Shown: positions 1 to 13,650, numbered from the stretch's first letter. The stretch: DNA of 47,365 nucleotides from Saccoglossus kowalevskii (GCF_000003605.2 NW_003131854.1:460824-508188); one strand, 5' to 3'. Notes: a model not told the origin generated them from the sequence alone. Numbers and translations are program-made.

Positions 1-331
1 AAACTAGCGAAACGTACGTCGGTCTCACTGAAAATGAATTCAAAACAAGGTACAGAAACCACACTGCCTCATTTCGTAATCAGGCCTCTAGAAATGCGAC
101 AGAACTAAGTAAACACGTTTGGTCACTCAAAGAAAAAAATATTAAGCACAGAATAACATGAAAAATTCTTGCTCGTGGTAGCCCGTACAGTCGCTCCAGC
201 AAACGATGCATTCTATGTTTGAAGGAAAAATTTATAATAATTTTAGACCTCACCACTCCACACTAAACAAAAGAAATGAACTAGTATCATCATGCCGACA
301 CAGATCAAAAGCCTTATTATGTAACACTTAA
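1..331 (+). pseudogene. Penelope-like element, C-terminal GIY-YIG endonuclease region (decayed)
   Basis: The plus strand encodes TYVGLTENEFKTRYRNH, then NATELSKHVWSLK, KILARGSPY and CILCLKEK, and after a frameshift near 255, LNKRNELVSSCRHRSK before a TAA (329-331). This is the conserved C-terminal part of Penelope-like retroelement proteins, where a GIY-YIG nuclease follows the reverse transcriptase. A TGA replaces the expected Trp before KILARG. The element begins outside the window. The nonsense codon and frameshift make this copy inactive. The hammerhead ribozyme immediately downstream supports the family call. Confidence 0.85.
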
Positions 332-411
332 ACCTGTATGTTTTTTATTTTTAATTAATATGTTAATTTGCGAAGTATATGTATGCTCGTTGGTGCAGTG
401 AATTAAACATA

Positions 412-464
412 AAGCTCCTGATGATTGAGGTACTTGTACCTTACGAAACAGTGCTGTCGAGTTT
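412..464 (+). ncRNA. Type I hammerhead ribozyme of Penelope-like element
   Basis: The catalytic core CTGATGA (418-424) and GAAA (445-448) is present. Stem III is ACAG/CTGT with a two-base loop (448-457), followed by the cleavage-site C458. Stem I pairs AAGCTC (412-417) with GAGTTT (459-464). Stem II has AGGTAC/GTACCT (428-433/436-441) plus two weaker pairs. The very short stem III is typical of hammerheads described in Penelope-like elements. One flaw: the pair next to the core in stem II, normally G-C, is T425-C444, so this copy may cleave poorly. It lies about 80 bp after the endonuclease stop codon, as expected in the element's terminal repeat. Confidence 0.85.
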
Positions 465-700
465 CAATATTCATGTAGTTGTGTATTAATTCCTCTATTA
501 CCGCATCTATTCGCTCTACATATACTTTGTATTGAGCACTTTTGTTTTGGAATAATCGACTCCCACATCTAGACTATATATATATTACGCCGTGTTGTTG
601 CTATATATCATATGTATTAGTTTGTGTTCGTATAATTTGTTTTCGTGATTTCTCCAGCGTATTGATTGATTTGTCATATATTGGCATTTGGCATTTAACA
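465..700 (+). mobile_element. Probable Penelope-like element terminal repeat, downstream part
   Basis: Sequence after the hammerhead (CTCTATTACCGCATCTATTC and so on) resembles the start of a Penelope-like repeat unit, which normally continues past the ribozyme. The right boundary is not visible; 700 is a guess. Confidence 0.35.
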
Positions 701-1658
701 TAAAAATGTTTCGCAAGAAACAAATTGTATTCTAGATTTTCCAATATATGTTTGTGTAAATTCCAGTAATATTATCAATGAAGTTATTGAAATGTTAAGT
801 TATTATTAACAATGTATCTTCTCGCATACACTTTTATTGACAAGAATAACATAGACATGTTATAATGTCAAAATATTTTCCTAAGGTGAATTTTACCCCA
901 AAGAAATAAAGCTATGAAATTAAAACTGGACGTAAAAAACAGGGACATCGTAAATGGAAGTAATGGCCTACTTACAAAATACATATATCGTATTCACTGT
1001 ATAAATAACTGCCGTCAAAGCACGGTTCGTTAGAGAAACTTTCATAATTATTTCAACAATTTGGTGTTATTTGCGAGTCATGAATTTCATCGTACGTTAT
1101 TTCATATAGCATATATTTAGATCGTTCATAGACATATGATCTATATATTTCTTTTTAAAGAGATGCAAATATTGCGTTTTTAAAGTTTTTATTCAATTAT
1201 ACATGGAGGTTATAGCAGTATCCATGTAAGGACATTCTATCAAAACTATAGATATGATGTAGGAATATATCTGAAACAATTGATAACATATTACAGACGC
1301 TATATATGAAGCTAATATGCATTAAGGACGCCTCAGCCCGCCCGTGTCAGACAATAAAGAATTATCGAAGTGAGTATGCGGAGAGTAGTAAACTTCTACA
1401 TGGTATATAGTTTTCTAGATAATTGTTTACTGTTCTATTAGTTTTTGGTTGTAATTCGTGCATATTAGTTATCGAATTTACGTAATAATGAGCCAATAAT
1501 ATCTAACAAGCTTAGCATATTACAATGAAAGTACATAGATGCTCTGGGATAATACCCAATTTGCCAAATTTTAGCATACAATGACGTATTTAGTTCAGCG
1601 TTTAAGCCGTGCATATTAATTATCTAATTTGAAGAATAGAAAATTGGCAAGCACCACT

Positions 1659-1709
1659 ATTTAAAATAATATTTAAAATAATATTTAAAATAATATTTAA
1701 AATAATATT
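1659..1709. repeat. 12-bp tandem repeat ATTTAAAATAAT, 4.25 units
   Basis: Four exact consecutive copies plus ATT. Confidence 0.95.
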
Positions 1710-4276
1710 GGTGCATAGGTGCTCTGGGATAAGACACTGTCAGTATCACAAACTTCAACACTGTTGTTCAGATTGCATTCGTAATGAGCATCTCAGAGAC
1801 AATAGCTACTTTAGCTGACAGGATATCTTTAACGAGAAGACTAGGTGTAATCCTTTGCTAGAGAATCAAGTTGCTGGACTAAATAATACTGATGAATATT
1901 GAAGTTGAATATAAAAATACGTATAAAAATAGCTGTAAATTGCATTCTTCTACGTTTGAGGAGGTGTTTCCCCTCTGAGCATTATGTTGTTTGCCCGATC
2001 TTCTCTTTTAACTCATTAATTTGTAATTAATTTTAAATAATTTCTATTACTACTTCATATGCCTCCAATACTCTCAGTACACGGAAGGTTTTATTGCGCG
2101 TTGTTTGATAGGAAATGGATAAATCTCTTTCCGTCCATTCCGAGTCATTAAACGAGCCGCCACTTCATTTAACGTCTATTTTTGTTCCTTTAAATTGACT
2201 AATTTATCCTTCAACTTGGAGAGTACTAATTCTACTTCAATCACTCTGTAATGTATTACCTTTGATAATTGACGTTAGTTCTTGTTAATAGGAAATACAA
2301 ATATGTCACATGTACCGTTCTGTCAGTCTCCATTACAGTAACTTTGCTTTTGCTCTTGACCCTCTAGTCAGTGATGCGCAATGTTCATATGGTTTATGCA
2401 TGAGTGTTTATTCAACTAGCACCGGGGTCATACGGAAAACCGATTCGTTTCCTACTTTCCGAATTGTGATGCGCATCCAAAACAGTATATAATTAGCCAT
2501 GACGTTATAGCACCAATAGATGTGAATACTAGCATATACAAAGAACCGCTAGATGCTGCATAGACAAAAATAGAAATACAAACAAGAGCAATTTATTGAC
2601 AATTGTTCAAAGAAGTATTTGCGACAGTGAAAATAAAATGATTGAAATAATTAATTATCGGATATAGCAGAAACTGACAGTATCTGCAAATTAAAAAAAT
2701 AAGTCCTTGATAGACGGTACGCAATATATACGCACTTCTTAATGAAATGTTGGTTTAATATACTTGACTACCTATACAACATATGAAGCGATTTCCTAGA
2801 AATGTTGTCGTTTTATTTTATATATAATCAAAAAATCAAATATAGAATAAAATGTTATAACTGTTCCATTTCTATTTGCCCAATTTAGGCGGTCAGAGGA
2901 GTGGCAAATTATATGAACACATTTATGGGAATGGGAATCACCTGGCCACCGATACACTCCCTGCTATTGCAGAATTGTTGAAGCATAACGTGATTTCCAA
3001 AAGAATGGAAATACATTAAACCAAGTGTTGTATCTCGGTATGTAAATAGTTAAACCATTTATGTCATGTTATTTTGTCCACAGACTGTGAGCGTTCAGTG
3101 TGTTGTATTTAATAGAAATAATAATAATAATATCGCTGATGTAAGTATGAATTTTATAATTGACACATTATGTTCGGCATCGAAAACGCTGCATGGAGTC
3201 ACGGAGTTCGTCGATAATAATTTACAGAGGATCCGGTTATACAGCTATATGAATTACTTAAATGAAGTAATACTAGTGGGCATATAAACTGCAATATACG
3301 TCGACACGTTTGCAATTACTTAGTATTATTCAAAGCGTTTCCGCTGGTTCACAATTTTGGATATTACTGGCAAGCGAAAAGCTTCAATAATTAAGATTTT
3401 ACATTGAAGCTAGTGGTAATGGTAAACGGAAAACATTCGTAAAAGGGATATATTTATATCTGGAGGGAATGTTCTCCATTATAAAAATGTATTCTGTCAA
3501 AGAAAGGAACACTTTGTATCATTTGAATATCACATTGTGTTATTATAATGTACGTTTCTTCGTTTTTTACATAATGTAAAGCATCTGAATTTCGATAACA
3601 CTGTATTGGCAAGAGTATTGTATTATTGAAAACTATTTTACAACAACAAACATATGATGTGATGTGTATAGATTATTTAGAGTGTGCTATTACTGTAACA
3701 ATTCATAGCACATATATATATATATTCCATTTTGGTTATAATCCCGTTTTTAAAAATGAATATAATTGCGTTTTAGAGTGTCACGATGCCTTTACGTAAA
3801 TTGCAGTATGTATTGTTATTGAACAAATCGTAATATCTTATTATTATTATTTTTTATTTCAAGCTTCATGGATTTTGAAATCGCCGGTTTGCAGACTAAC
3901 TTGATGCGGTACATTACGTAACTCCATCTAGCCACAAATGACGATGACATCATTGTAATATACAATTAATAAAAAGACTCCAAACGTGATAACTCCACCG
4001 TTCAGTTTACGGCATTGGCTTTCTTGTTTACATGCTATTACTAATACTATTTAGAATATTGAACAGAATTGACTCAAATGTCGCAATATTTCCATTTGTT
4101 TTGCTTTAAGATGAAATGAAATGAAAGTTCTACTTTGTGTCTTTTACAATTAACCAATTAGTGACACCGACACGGTGAGGGATGCTATGGCCGAGCGTGC
4201 GTGTGTGTGAGGGAGTATAGTTAGTTAAACGATATAATTGTAGTAGCGAAGCAAACCATAATGCAGGGAGCGAATA

Positions 4277-4370
4277 TAATGACATCATAATCTCACGAGA
4301 TTGCGAGAGATTATGTGACATGAACCATGTGACCAATAAAAAAAACTTGATAGTCTTATCTATCTCAAGT
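4277..4370. repeat. Two adjacent imperfect hairpins
   Basis: ATAATCTC (10-base loop) GAGAGATTAT around 4287-4314, and CTTGA...CTCAAG around 4347-4370. Unknown meaning. Confidence 0.4.
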
Positions 4371-4760
4371 TGATTGAAAATCATTTTGCTCACTTTTCAT
4401 ACTTTCTGTCTTATCCGCATTATCGAACATTCCCATCTCTATTTTTTATCGCAGACCTGCAGGACATGATGGTCAACTCTGCAAACATTGGAATACAACG
4501 CTGGGTATGGATAACTTGTTTTCCCTTCTCTATGTTGATTTTTAGTGATCCGGTTCCATGTGCATAGCGACTGATTGACACCCTGGCAGGATTTTGCTCA
4601 AAATGGTGTATTAAGGTAGAGATGCAGGTTCGTGGGCACTTGGGAGCGACATTTTTTTTTTGCTTTTTATTATCCAAACAGTCTTGGCTATAGACTGTTA
4701 ACATTTTGTAGAATTGTGAATAGTGGAACATACTCAAAAGACGATTTTAAAATATAGATA

Positions 4761-5340
4761 AACCTAGGGAAAACTAAAATTATGATCTTTCGTAAAAGCG
4801 ACGATCTTTTTCAGGGTCGACAAAATTAATCGGTAAGCTATTGCAAATATTTAGGCTTTTTGCTTTCTTTCAGATTGAAATAGATTGTCTGAATTCGTTT
4901 CAAATATAGTCAACTAAGCATATAAATCAATAACTCTGTTATCAATCGCTCTTTACAACTTAATGATGTACCGTATATATTATGCTATGGGGCCGAAATG
5001 TGCGGTTATCAAAATTACAAAATAGTCGAAAAAATAAATCGTAAATTGTTCAGTAGAATGTTTAGGCGATCCACATAACTACAAAAGTGGCAGTACTGGG
5101 TGAATGAAGCCACCTAACTGTATTTCTTCATGATTTCGATTCGATGAGAAGGCATACTTAAGCTAAAAAGATATTTAGCTTTCTTACAGTTGGGTTATGC
5201 TTGGATGGTCCAAGAAGCTGGCAACAACGAAGCCTTTATTTCTTAATTTATTTCACGGTTTACAGACACACAACATTTAGGAAACTGAACGTTGCTTCAT
5301 TTATTCATATGGAAATGTAACACGGGCGAGCCACCTCAAA
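4761..5340 (+). pseudogene. Fossil non-LTR retrotransposon (LINE) reverse transcriptase C-terminus
   Basis: One plus-strand frame, with several stops, shows in order NLGKTKIMIFRKS (4761), YCKYLGFLLSF (4839), and ILCYGAEMCGYQNYKIVEKI then NRKLFSRMF (from about 4977). These are the thumb-side motifs that follow the catalytic block of LINE reverse transcriptases (K-x-MIF, KYLG, YGAE-x-WG, EKI). The catalytic YADD region is not present upstream. The spacing is compressed relative to intact elements, so internal deletion is likely. The downstream sequence to about 5340 keeps only weak resemblance. Not functional. Confidence 0.75.
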
Positions 5341-8300
5341 TGTTACCTGAAAATCAAATCAAATGTTCAACCATGTTCCTGTAATTTATTTATTTTGAGT
5401 ACTTAGTCTTATTTGGGCATTTAGACCAGTGGTCGTGATATATAATCCGGTAAGCCGGTTAATTATTTTTGGCTTCAGTGAGATTACTTAATCAACAAAT
5501 AGAATAAGAGATTTGAATATATAAAGAACATCTCAAGAATGACCGTAAAATATCAGATTTATTAAACAAGCGTAGTAAGTTTAATTTGTGTCAACACTTT
5601 GGCAAAAAAAACATAACTTACTTTACTAAAACTCAATTTCTAGAATCACGAATTTGATATAGAGCCCATATAGAGCTTTTAAAATATGATATCTACATTA
5701 GAATTTGTGAGGGCGTTTTCAAGTTTTTAAAGAGTGTCGGCCTCATTTACTTAAACAGTCGGCATGAACGCAGATTACCTACTGCAAGATTTTGAGATAC
5801 CATGATGTGGAAAGTTACCACACTAAATTGAATAAGATAAAAACTTCATATCCCTCATCATCACGAACCTAAACGCAAACCACATTTCACTTAACGTTAG
5901 AATAGATTATTAGCTGAATTGTCAGTGCGATGATAAGGCAGCAACTTCAATCCATATGTGATTAAATGTATTGCCAAGATGAATTCATCCATCTCGTTGT
6001 GGGTGATTAACAAGCTTTTGTGATAGATTGAATTTTAACGGAGCTTTTGTACGAAACGGTGCAATTAAATTCCTCTTGTGATTAATCGCCTTTGATGGAA
6101 CGTCCGAGATAGCGAATGTAAAACTTGGCTGTTGCAGAAAAAATAAGGATAAACACATTGTTTATTCATCGCTACTTCAATCACTGGTCAAATTACGAGA
6201 CATAAGTTTACATTTTCAATGTGCTCATATGACATTCCTCGTAAAAGTTTGTTCATTGCAGTGTTTTTTTTATTTTCAAACGCCTACCACAATGTTTGGT
6301 AATGGTGTAAATTCGTAGGCAATTATGCTAGCGTGCTCACGTGTAACCCCGTTATCCATAATATGTTTGTGTGCTTATTGTAATTGGTATACCAGCTAAA
6401 CTAATGAGCCATGGTTTTCTGGTTCCAACAACGATTGCCTCGCCAACTTACGATGGCCCGCCAAATTACCGGAGCTGGTCACATACTTGCCAAATCGCGA
6501 ATGACAATGACAAAAAAGTGTCAACATTAACATTGACTTAAACACATTTCCAAAATAAAATTGAATTCATCGGACGTGTCTTTCACTCGTAGTTCCTATG
6601 AAGAATGGAAGATGTTCAGAGAAAATTACCAGAATTGTTTTTTATAACGGAAGCGGCAGTTAATCAGCGGCTTTTTTGTATTATACCAGCTGTTATTACA
6701 CCATAGTTTTTTAAACTTGACATTGTACGAACAAGCGTATACCCATAAGCCTTTGCGTTTTTAGTGTGTGTTGTTATCGTCGCTTGGGACTCCCGCTTTA
6801 AATACACATACTTACAGTCCAATATTACTACCCGCATTTGCATATTTTATCTTCTTGCACACCCTCGCTCTCGTCACAAAGTATCGAGATTGTGATGTCG
6901 AAGCTTAAGTCCCAAATGGTATTATAGGCATGCAGTACGTGGAATTAATATTACACTCTGTGCAGGCATCCAGAATAAAGGATTAATTATCAAAGACATG
7001 TTCTAAAAATAAACAAGCATTGAAATGACTTCATATATTCAACGCTTTTAAAACATAGCAAATAAGCAATCAAATTTGTGAGTGTTGATCATAGCTGTAA
7101 CCAGTTTCATGCCGTATTCAAGATAGCGGCCCCCATATAGTAAATGTCGCATTTATTTTAGTATCACTTGTGCGCCAGCTGACTGTGACTGTGACCCAAA
7201 CCTATGACTGAAGGCTACAGAACTATATATGTAGTTCAATCACACACAACTAATGACAATTCCTACCTTCAAACGTTTTTCGCGTCAATGTTGAACGTGT
7301 CTTATCAAATGAAGAAGAATGTCGATCACCACAGTAAGCAGACGCTCACTTCACTACGCCAAGGGAACCGCTCCAATAAAGACAGTTCGAAAATAGAGTG
7401 TAACGAACGCGGACATACAGCGACGAGAAGGAAATGCGCAAGCCAAATCTATGACGTCACAGACAACCATAACAAATAAAGCTGATTATTCATAGTAAGT
7501 ATAAACCATTAAGTTAAGGTAGAAGTAAGGAAAGCACTAAACAGAATACATACATACTGGATGAACTGAAATCAGAAAACAAATAAATGTTGAGAATAAA
7601 TGTAACGTCACCTCCAGGGCATCTGTGGGTTTACTTGATCTAAGGTGACTCATCTTAGACTAAGGAACTTTGTACCCACATCGTAATTGATCTGTTTTGC
7701 ATTTTTTTCAGTTGTTTCAGAGAGTCAGACGTATTCCAGATTTCAGAAGCTATAAATAATCGATAAATAATTAATAATTTTGTATCAATATTCAACGTAG
7801 ACTATATAGATTAATATACCTTAGTTATTTTGCTTATAGTTCTAATTTTATAAATTGTGCCGTTTATCTAGCAGAATCGCTAATAACACGGGCCTAACTA
7901 TGCTCACTGGAAGAGCAGTTTAATCGAAGGTTTCATATTAAAACGCATATAATATGATACTCATGACGACTATGGCACTCCATTGTCCGCTTAGCTTTTT
8001 ATTCTGTTAGTAGATTTTATGAGGAAAATACATCTTCCACATCACTGGATTGCTGTCATCCTCAATAGGCATGTTTATTTAAAAATTGTGCCATATTTGG
8101 TTTACTACGAAAAATATTTATAATTATTCGCTTTGTTTGGAATAATTGTAAAAGTATTTTTGTGCATGCACTTTACTTGTCATTAACGTTTTTGAAAATG
8201 ACTATGAATGAGTACTTACAATGAGTAGGTTACATGTTTTTTGACAGTAATATTAGTAACAAAAATGTACTCTTAAAAGTAGCATTTCATTGAAGTAAAA

Positions 8301-11300
8301 TATATCAAACATAAATGTTATACACGTTGTTTCATTGGTTGCTTCACCATGATATTTTATAAAATGACATGTGATAAGGAATTTTGTGACTCGGTGATTT
8401 GATGAATCCTAAGTGTGTGTTTTGTGTTTGTTATTTAGTCACAAAATCACATTCATGTGTCCACGTGCAAGTATTATATTTAGGAACAGCGCGTCGTAAC
8501 AATATAGAACCTAACACAACCTAGTTACACAGGGAAACAAAAGCCTCCTTGACAAGCCCTGAGGTATATTCTGTGAAAAAAATACTCTGGGCTGACAACA
8601 GGTCACATTTATAAATATGGTTGTATAGCAGCGATAAGGTTTTCAAGACGATGGGCTTTTGCTGATGACGCAATGATTCATAACAGATCATAGATGATTT
8701 GGTTTGTACATATTTAATGAGCTGTCTTAACCATTCTTTGTCAATGGATGATTTTGAACATAATTTGTCACAAGTCATCGGATATCCGTATTTCAACAAA
8801 GAAAACCACTTCGAATTAAACGAAAATGTAAAATTTCTAAATTAATGTGAAGTAAGAGCAATAGAGCATATATTTACAATCCCAATTTGCAATAATTCAA
8901 ATATGTTGCGATAGTCTTGGAAGCTACTGATGAGGGGTACACATTTCAGATATATTGGACTAATGGTTATATAAAAATTAGTAATTTAACATGACTTCCA
9001 ATACATTTGAAACCATTTTTTTTATAAAATACAGCCTGGCGCTAAAATCATGGGAATGCTTTGAGTTCTGTTTTTTTTTCTTTAAAGACCTGTCAACTTA
9101 AACGCATTAAATTCTTTTTGTTTTGAACCGGATGAACGGTTAAATAGTAAAACATCCAATTATTTATACTCATTTCCAGTAAATCAAAAATGGCTACTGA
9201 ACCACGCAATTTCTAAATTTGTATTATAAGTGTAGAAGTAAGGTCTATCGGATTAGGAGAAACATGGCAATTAGTGTCATTTCAGTTTTGGTTTAATCCA
9301 TAACCATCAAACCACGTGACTAATAAAAATCTTTCAAGAAAATTAGTCATACCAAGTAGTTCTTGAAAAGAAGATTTTTAAGTTTTTTGTCGATTTTAAG
9401 AAAATCGAAGGTGGCGGGAAAAAAATAACGTATATGCGAGTGGATTAGGTGGATTTGTTAGCCTGTTGTTACAATGTGCAACGTACAATGTTGGTATTAA
9501 AAGATTTTTAAGTATGCTCCAGATCTTATACACGAGGTATTTAGTACTCGAATGTGTGCGATTTGAAATATCGGTGGAATAATAAAAAAATAACAAAATC
9601 AAATACTGTGACAATAAGTTTTCAAATCTGATGTTTCGTAAGCATTATAAATTTTATCAGGTTTCTTGTTTTCGGTTATTTTCTCATTAAATATATAATT
9701 TCATGAAGGATTGAAAAAGAAAGTTTCATTTCACAATAAAATTTATAATTTTAATATTAATTGTCATTGATGAGCTCGAATCTTAACGTCATATGTACAT
9801 TTACTCTGATCAAACGTTATAGCATTTCCTTCACAATGATTTGAGCCTTACAAGTAAAATCCTGATTATTAATGTCCTTGTATTGTCAAAATTGATTTTT
9901 TTGCTGCATCTGTGATTTCAGTGTCAACTTAGCATTAAAAAAACATGTTAATACATTGTTATTTGATTTATTTTGGGGAGAGGATCTTTGCGTGAGTGTT
10001 ATTATTGTCATTTTTTACTGGTGCTATTAATATGTTCCACTGATTTCGCTGCGACCAAAGTTGTTTGTAGCCATGTAAACCTGTGGAATGTAACAGCTTT
10101 AACTTAAATCAGCCGTCTTGTCAATGACTTGGTGGTCTATCTTTAATCTGATGTGTTTCTGCTCCCGATATTGCTAATTATGTAAAATAGATTTTTAATA
10201 TTCACGAAGTCATTTTAAATTAGTTAGAAGTGAATAGATTCAAATCAATCATCAAAATTGAGCGGTTGTATGTTCACAAAATGATTAATTCTGGACAAAC
10301 TGAGCGATCAATACAATATAATGCAGTTTATATTCGGAGCGTTTACATATATTGCATTGGACAATATTGTACATAGATCATATTTCATAACTGACACATT
10401 TCTGGTTCATTTTTAAAATGGTTCTTACTATGGGACCTCAACGTTTGTCAAATAACCAACCAGAAAGTGGCATAATTCAATTACAAAATGTTGCACAAAC
10501 AAATCTCATCACGAATTAGATGGAATAAAAGTCAATCCAGTCATTGTAATTTATGTGAAAACTGTGGTGCATAAACATATGTAACGTTCATCAGACGTTT
10601 GGGTATTTATTCATTATGTAAATATGAGTTATGAATAGGGGAAAACGGTCCGATCTGATCTGTGATTAACCATGTACGTTATTATGTCCAACTATAACAA
10701 CATAAATCACCCGAACGCTCTGATAAAGACAAATACGGCAATGCATATGCCATACCGATGTATGTCTAAAAGATTACCTGAAGGCCAATTTCATCATTGT
10801 CGTTTTCGACTATTCCGATTAGTGAAAACATCGTTTGTTAACGCTTTCAATCATGCAAAAAATACCTTTAAAATTTAACAGAAAGTTGTGGAAGATTGAG
10901 TCGCGTTTTTTTTCTTCTGTATCTTCCATTGATTTGGCGGGCTGTAATTAGAAAACTAAATAATATTTAACAAAAATCGAGAAGCGCCCCAGAATAAATG
11001 TAGAGCAGGGTATCTCGCAAAGCGTAAAATCGCCTTTAGAGTTCTTTGACCTGCGAAATTGGTCGTTATGTATTGCCTTACATACACATTTCCACGACGT
11101 AAGCACTGTCGTATTTGCCGATATCTAAGCATATAGGTTATTGTTTTCCTTGTTTCTACCTTAGTATAATTCCTTTATTGTAACCTTAGCATGGATGAAT
11201 TGGGAACACATTTGTTAAACAGTTAAACGCAATGGATATCATTATTTAAAGTAAAAATAAACTCACCGATATTATCGCTTGCAATCTGTATACGGTGATA

Positions 11301-12059
11301 AATCCACACGTTGGACTGAAGATAACCAACTCACCGTGAGATTACTTCTGCAAACACAGAGAACAAGACAACTAAGACGCTGTGGATGCGTGACTTGGGT
11401 TCTAGGAATGTGTAAGCCGTATCAACGTCATCATCGCCTATAGCGTCCCATGCGAACCACATGCCATATGCAACCTATTTTGTAGATATCCTCTCAAGCG
11501 ACATGCTAGTCATACATTGGCAGTGTGTGACGTCGCTATGCAAAACAGTGCTATGTTACACGTCACGCGGCGACGGTGAGTGCCGTTTTCTACCACTGAT
11601 GTCTGATGTGAAATCAAATGCGTTAAATGTATTTTTGTATTTTAAATCTAAATTGTTTTTATCTCAATACTAGTTTAACCAACCAATCATATATATCTCC
11701 ACGTCACATGTGATACGAAATGGACTCCGTAATTTGAGGGAAATTACTATCTATATTGATTTATGAAACAAAAGCAAATGCTTGCAATTACAGGCACTTA
11801 CTAGGTACTGTTCTCAAATGTAAATAAAAGACCAAAATAGTAATCATGATTGGTCCAATACATGGTCACGTGATGTAAAGTCACATTTGAGTACATGTTC
11901 ATAGTCATCCTTATTAATGGGTGAATCGAAAAGCGGTTAATATCAGAAAGCGTTGGTTTTAATGGGGCTATGAAAACCACAGATACATCTAATGATTGCA
12001 TGTATATTTTATAGAAAACATTAAACAGCATTATTTGGGTCGGCATTTATAGCAACAGG
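5341..12059. other. No gene recognised apart from MITE copy 3
   Basis: AT-rich. The longest open frames (7204-7479 plus; 8521-8799 minus, 92 codons) lack splice partners and known domains. Otherwise nothing distinctive was seen. Confidence 0.6.
6711..6801. mobile_element. piggyBac-type MITE, copy 3 (internally deleted, inverted)
   Basis: The reverse complement starts TTAAAGCGGGAG, skips the inner part of the terminal repeat, continues TCCCAAGCGACGATAACAAC, then AAAACGCAAAGGCTTATGG and CTTGTTCGTACAATGTCAAG, and ends at TTTAA. TTAA is present at both borders even though about 75 bp are missing. Confidence 0.7.
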
Positions 12060-12180
12060 GCGGTGGTCCTCGTGCCGCGTTCTGTTCGATATGGGAAACA
12101 TAGCGACGTATACAACGCGTGTAAAATACATTGTTTATTTACATGAAATTCGAACACGCGCTGCGCGACGACCACCGCGC
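12060..12180. mobile_element. CpG-rich inverted-repeat element (MITE-like), copy 1
   Basis: GCGGTGGTCCTCGTGCCGCG...TGTTCGA at the left and TCGAACACGCGCTGCGCG...ACGACCACCGC at the right are inverted copies of each other with small gaps over about 30 bp. No coding capacity. A related copy with many CpG-to-TpG/CpA changes lies at 31510. Confidence 0.65.
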
Positions 12181-13485
12181 TTTAAAGAATTTATTTTAGT
12201 GTGTGCGCATATTATTTTACACGATTTAGATAGTTATTTCATGAGAATCGAATCTGCCATGCGTTATATTTTTTTATGAGAAAAATGGAGTTTAAATAAC
12301 GCATTATGTGTGTTGGTTCGGTTACAGTGACGGTGGCTTAATATTAATGTAAATATTGCAAGCGATACAAGATGGCCGACCAATATATTACTTTTTCCAT
12401 ATAGTGTTTATCGGAAGTTGTTGAAAGATATGTCTTGGGACTGCTTGATTATCAAAGCGTTTATGGATTGACCTGTGATGTTTATTATTATTATTAGTAT
12501 TAGTAATATTAAATAATAATGAATTACAAATTTAACAGCTGTTATTATGTTTGTCTCCCCTCATGACTTTATGCAAACTAAAATAAGTCATGAGTCGTTG
12601 ACCCCGACACAGCCTCATTAGCTTATACCCATATCAACTGTAATTTAAAGTGGTAATGACGTCACTGTATGAGCATGACCATTCTAGTTAGACAACATGC
12701 CACAATGGCAAACCCCGATCTACATAATACTATTGAAAGCGGCTACGTTTGATTTAATTTCATTATCTATGTAACAAATATAAAACGTGATGATTGTAGA
12801 CATTGCACAGTTGCGTTGTTATTTAAATTAACTACAGAGAGTCGACTCTCGGCTATGCTTCAAAGACCTGACAAGCTAAATATGCATTCTCTAAAAAGGA
12901 ACAGCAGGATAATATTCCTGTTGGAAGAGAGAATCATGTGATCTTATTCGGGGTCAAAGTTTGTTGTCACGATATATATTTATTATTATCAATATTATTA
13001 TTGTGTGTTGGGTTATTATTATTAATCATAATTCTTCTTCTAATTGTTATTAACTTCTACTTTTGTAATTTGATCAAAATCATATTCTCAGCCACTGTTA
13101 TCATTATGATTACTTTGACATTTGTTATGTATTCACTTATATATTCTAGAACTAACTAAAATATGTCCTTTTTAATTTTAGTTGCATTTATTCTTAACGG
13201 TAATTGGAACGACTCGACATATACTTGCATATGAGCATCGTACTTTCTTAGGTTTCCCGAGAGTTCAATACAGTGCCTATAAAGTCGTATAAAGATGAAT
13301 AACACGGCTTGCATAATTAATTCATCACTAAATTATGTTCAATGGCAACATCTACCTCGGGTTGGACATAGATGTTGTATCGAATTTTATACTGCGTTAG
13401 ACGACACGTGTTAATAGTATAGTTATAATACATGTATATATTGCCATCAACTTTAATGATACATGATTCAGTACTGTATACGTGC

Positions 13486-13650
13486 TTAAAGCGGGAGGAT
13501 CGTCTCCTGCGCACGCACGGGAATTGAGTCCCAAGCGATGATAGCAACACACGCTAAGAACACAAAGGCTCATGAGTAGACGCTTGTTTGTAAACAATGA
13601 CACGCTATGGCCACCTGACGCATGCGCAGGTGACGACTCCCCCGCTTTAA
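13486..13650. mobile_element. piggyBac-type MITE, copy 1 (full length)
   Basis: TTAA|AGCGGGAGGATCGTC...GACGACTCCCCCGCT|TTAA. The inverted ends extend about 30 bp (CCTGCGCACGC against GCATGCGCAGG). The TTAA at both edges is the piggyBac-superfamily target duplication. 165 bp including both TTAA, with no ORF of its own. Its interior is highly similar to the copy at 34457. Confidence 0.85.

Larger units (their letters stand above)
701..4760. other. No gene recognised
   Basis: AT-rich non-coding sequence with the 12-bp tandem repeat at 1659, a short TA run near 3715 and a few TTA-rich stretches. The open frames at 2310-2492 and 3066-3287 are short and composition-driven. Confidence 0.7.

Noticed and set aside
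7204-7479. 91-codon plus frame
   Set aside because: Unrecognised and isolated, without supporting splice sites.
8521-8799. 92-codon minus frame with fairly protein-like sequence
   Set aside because: No domain, no convincing acceptor or donor and no neighbours; kept out of the gene list.
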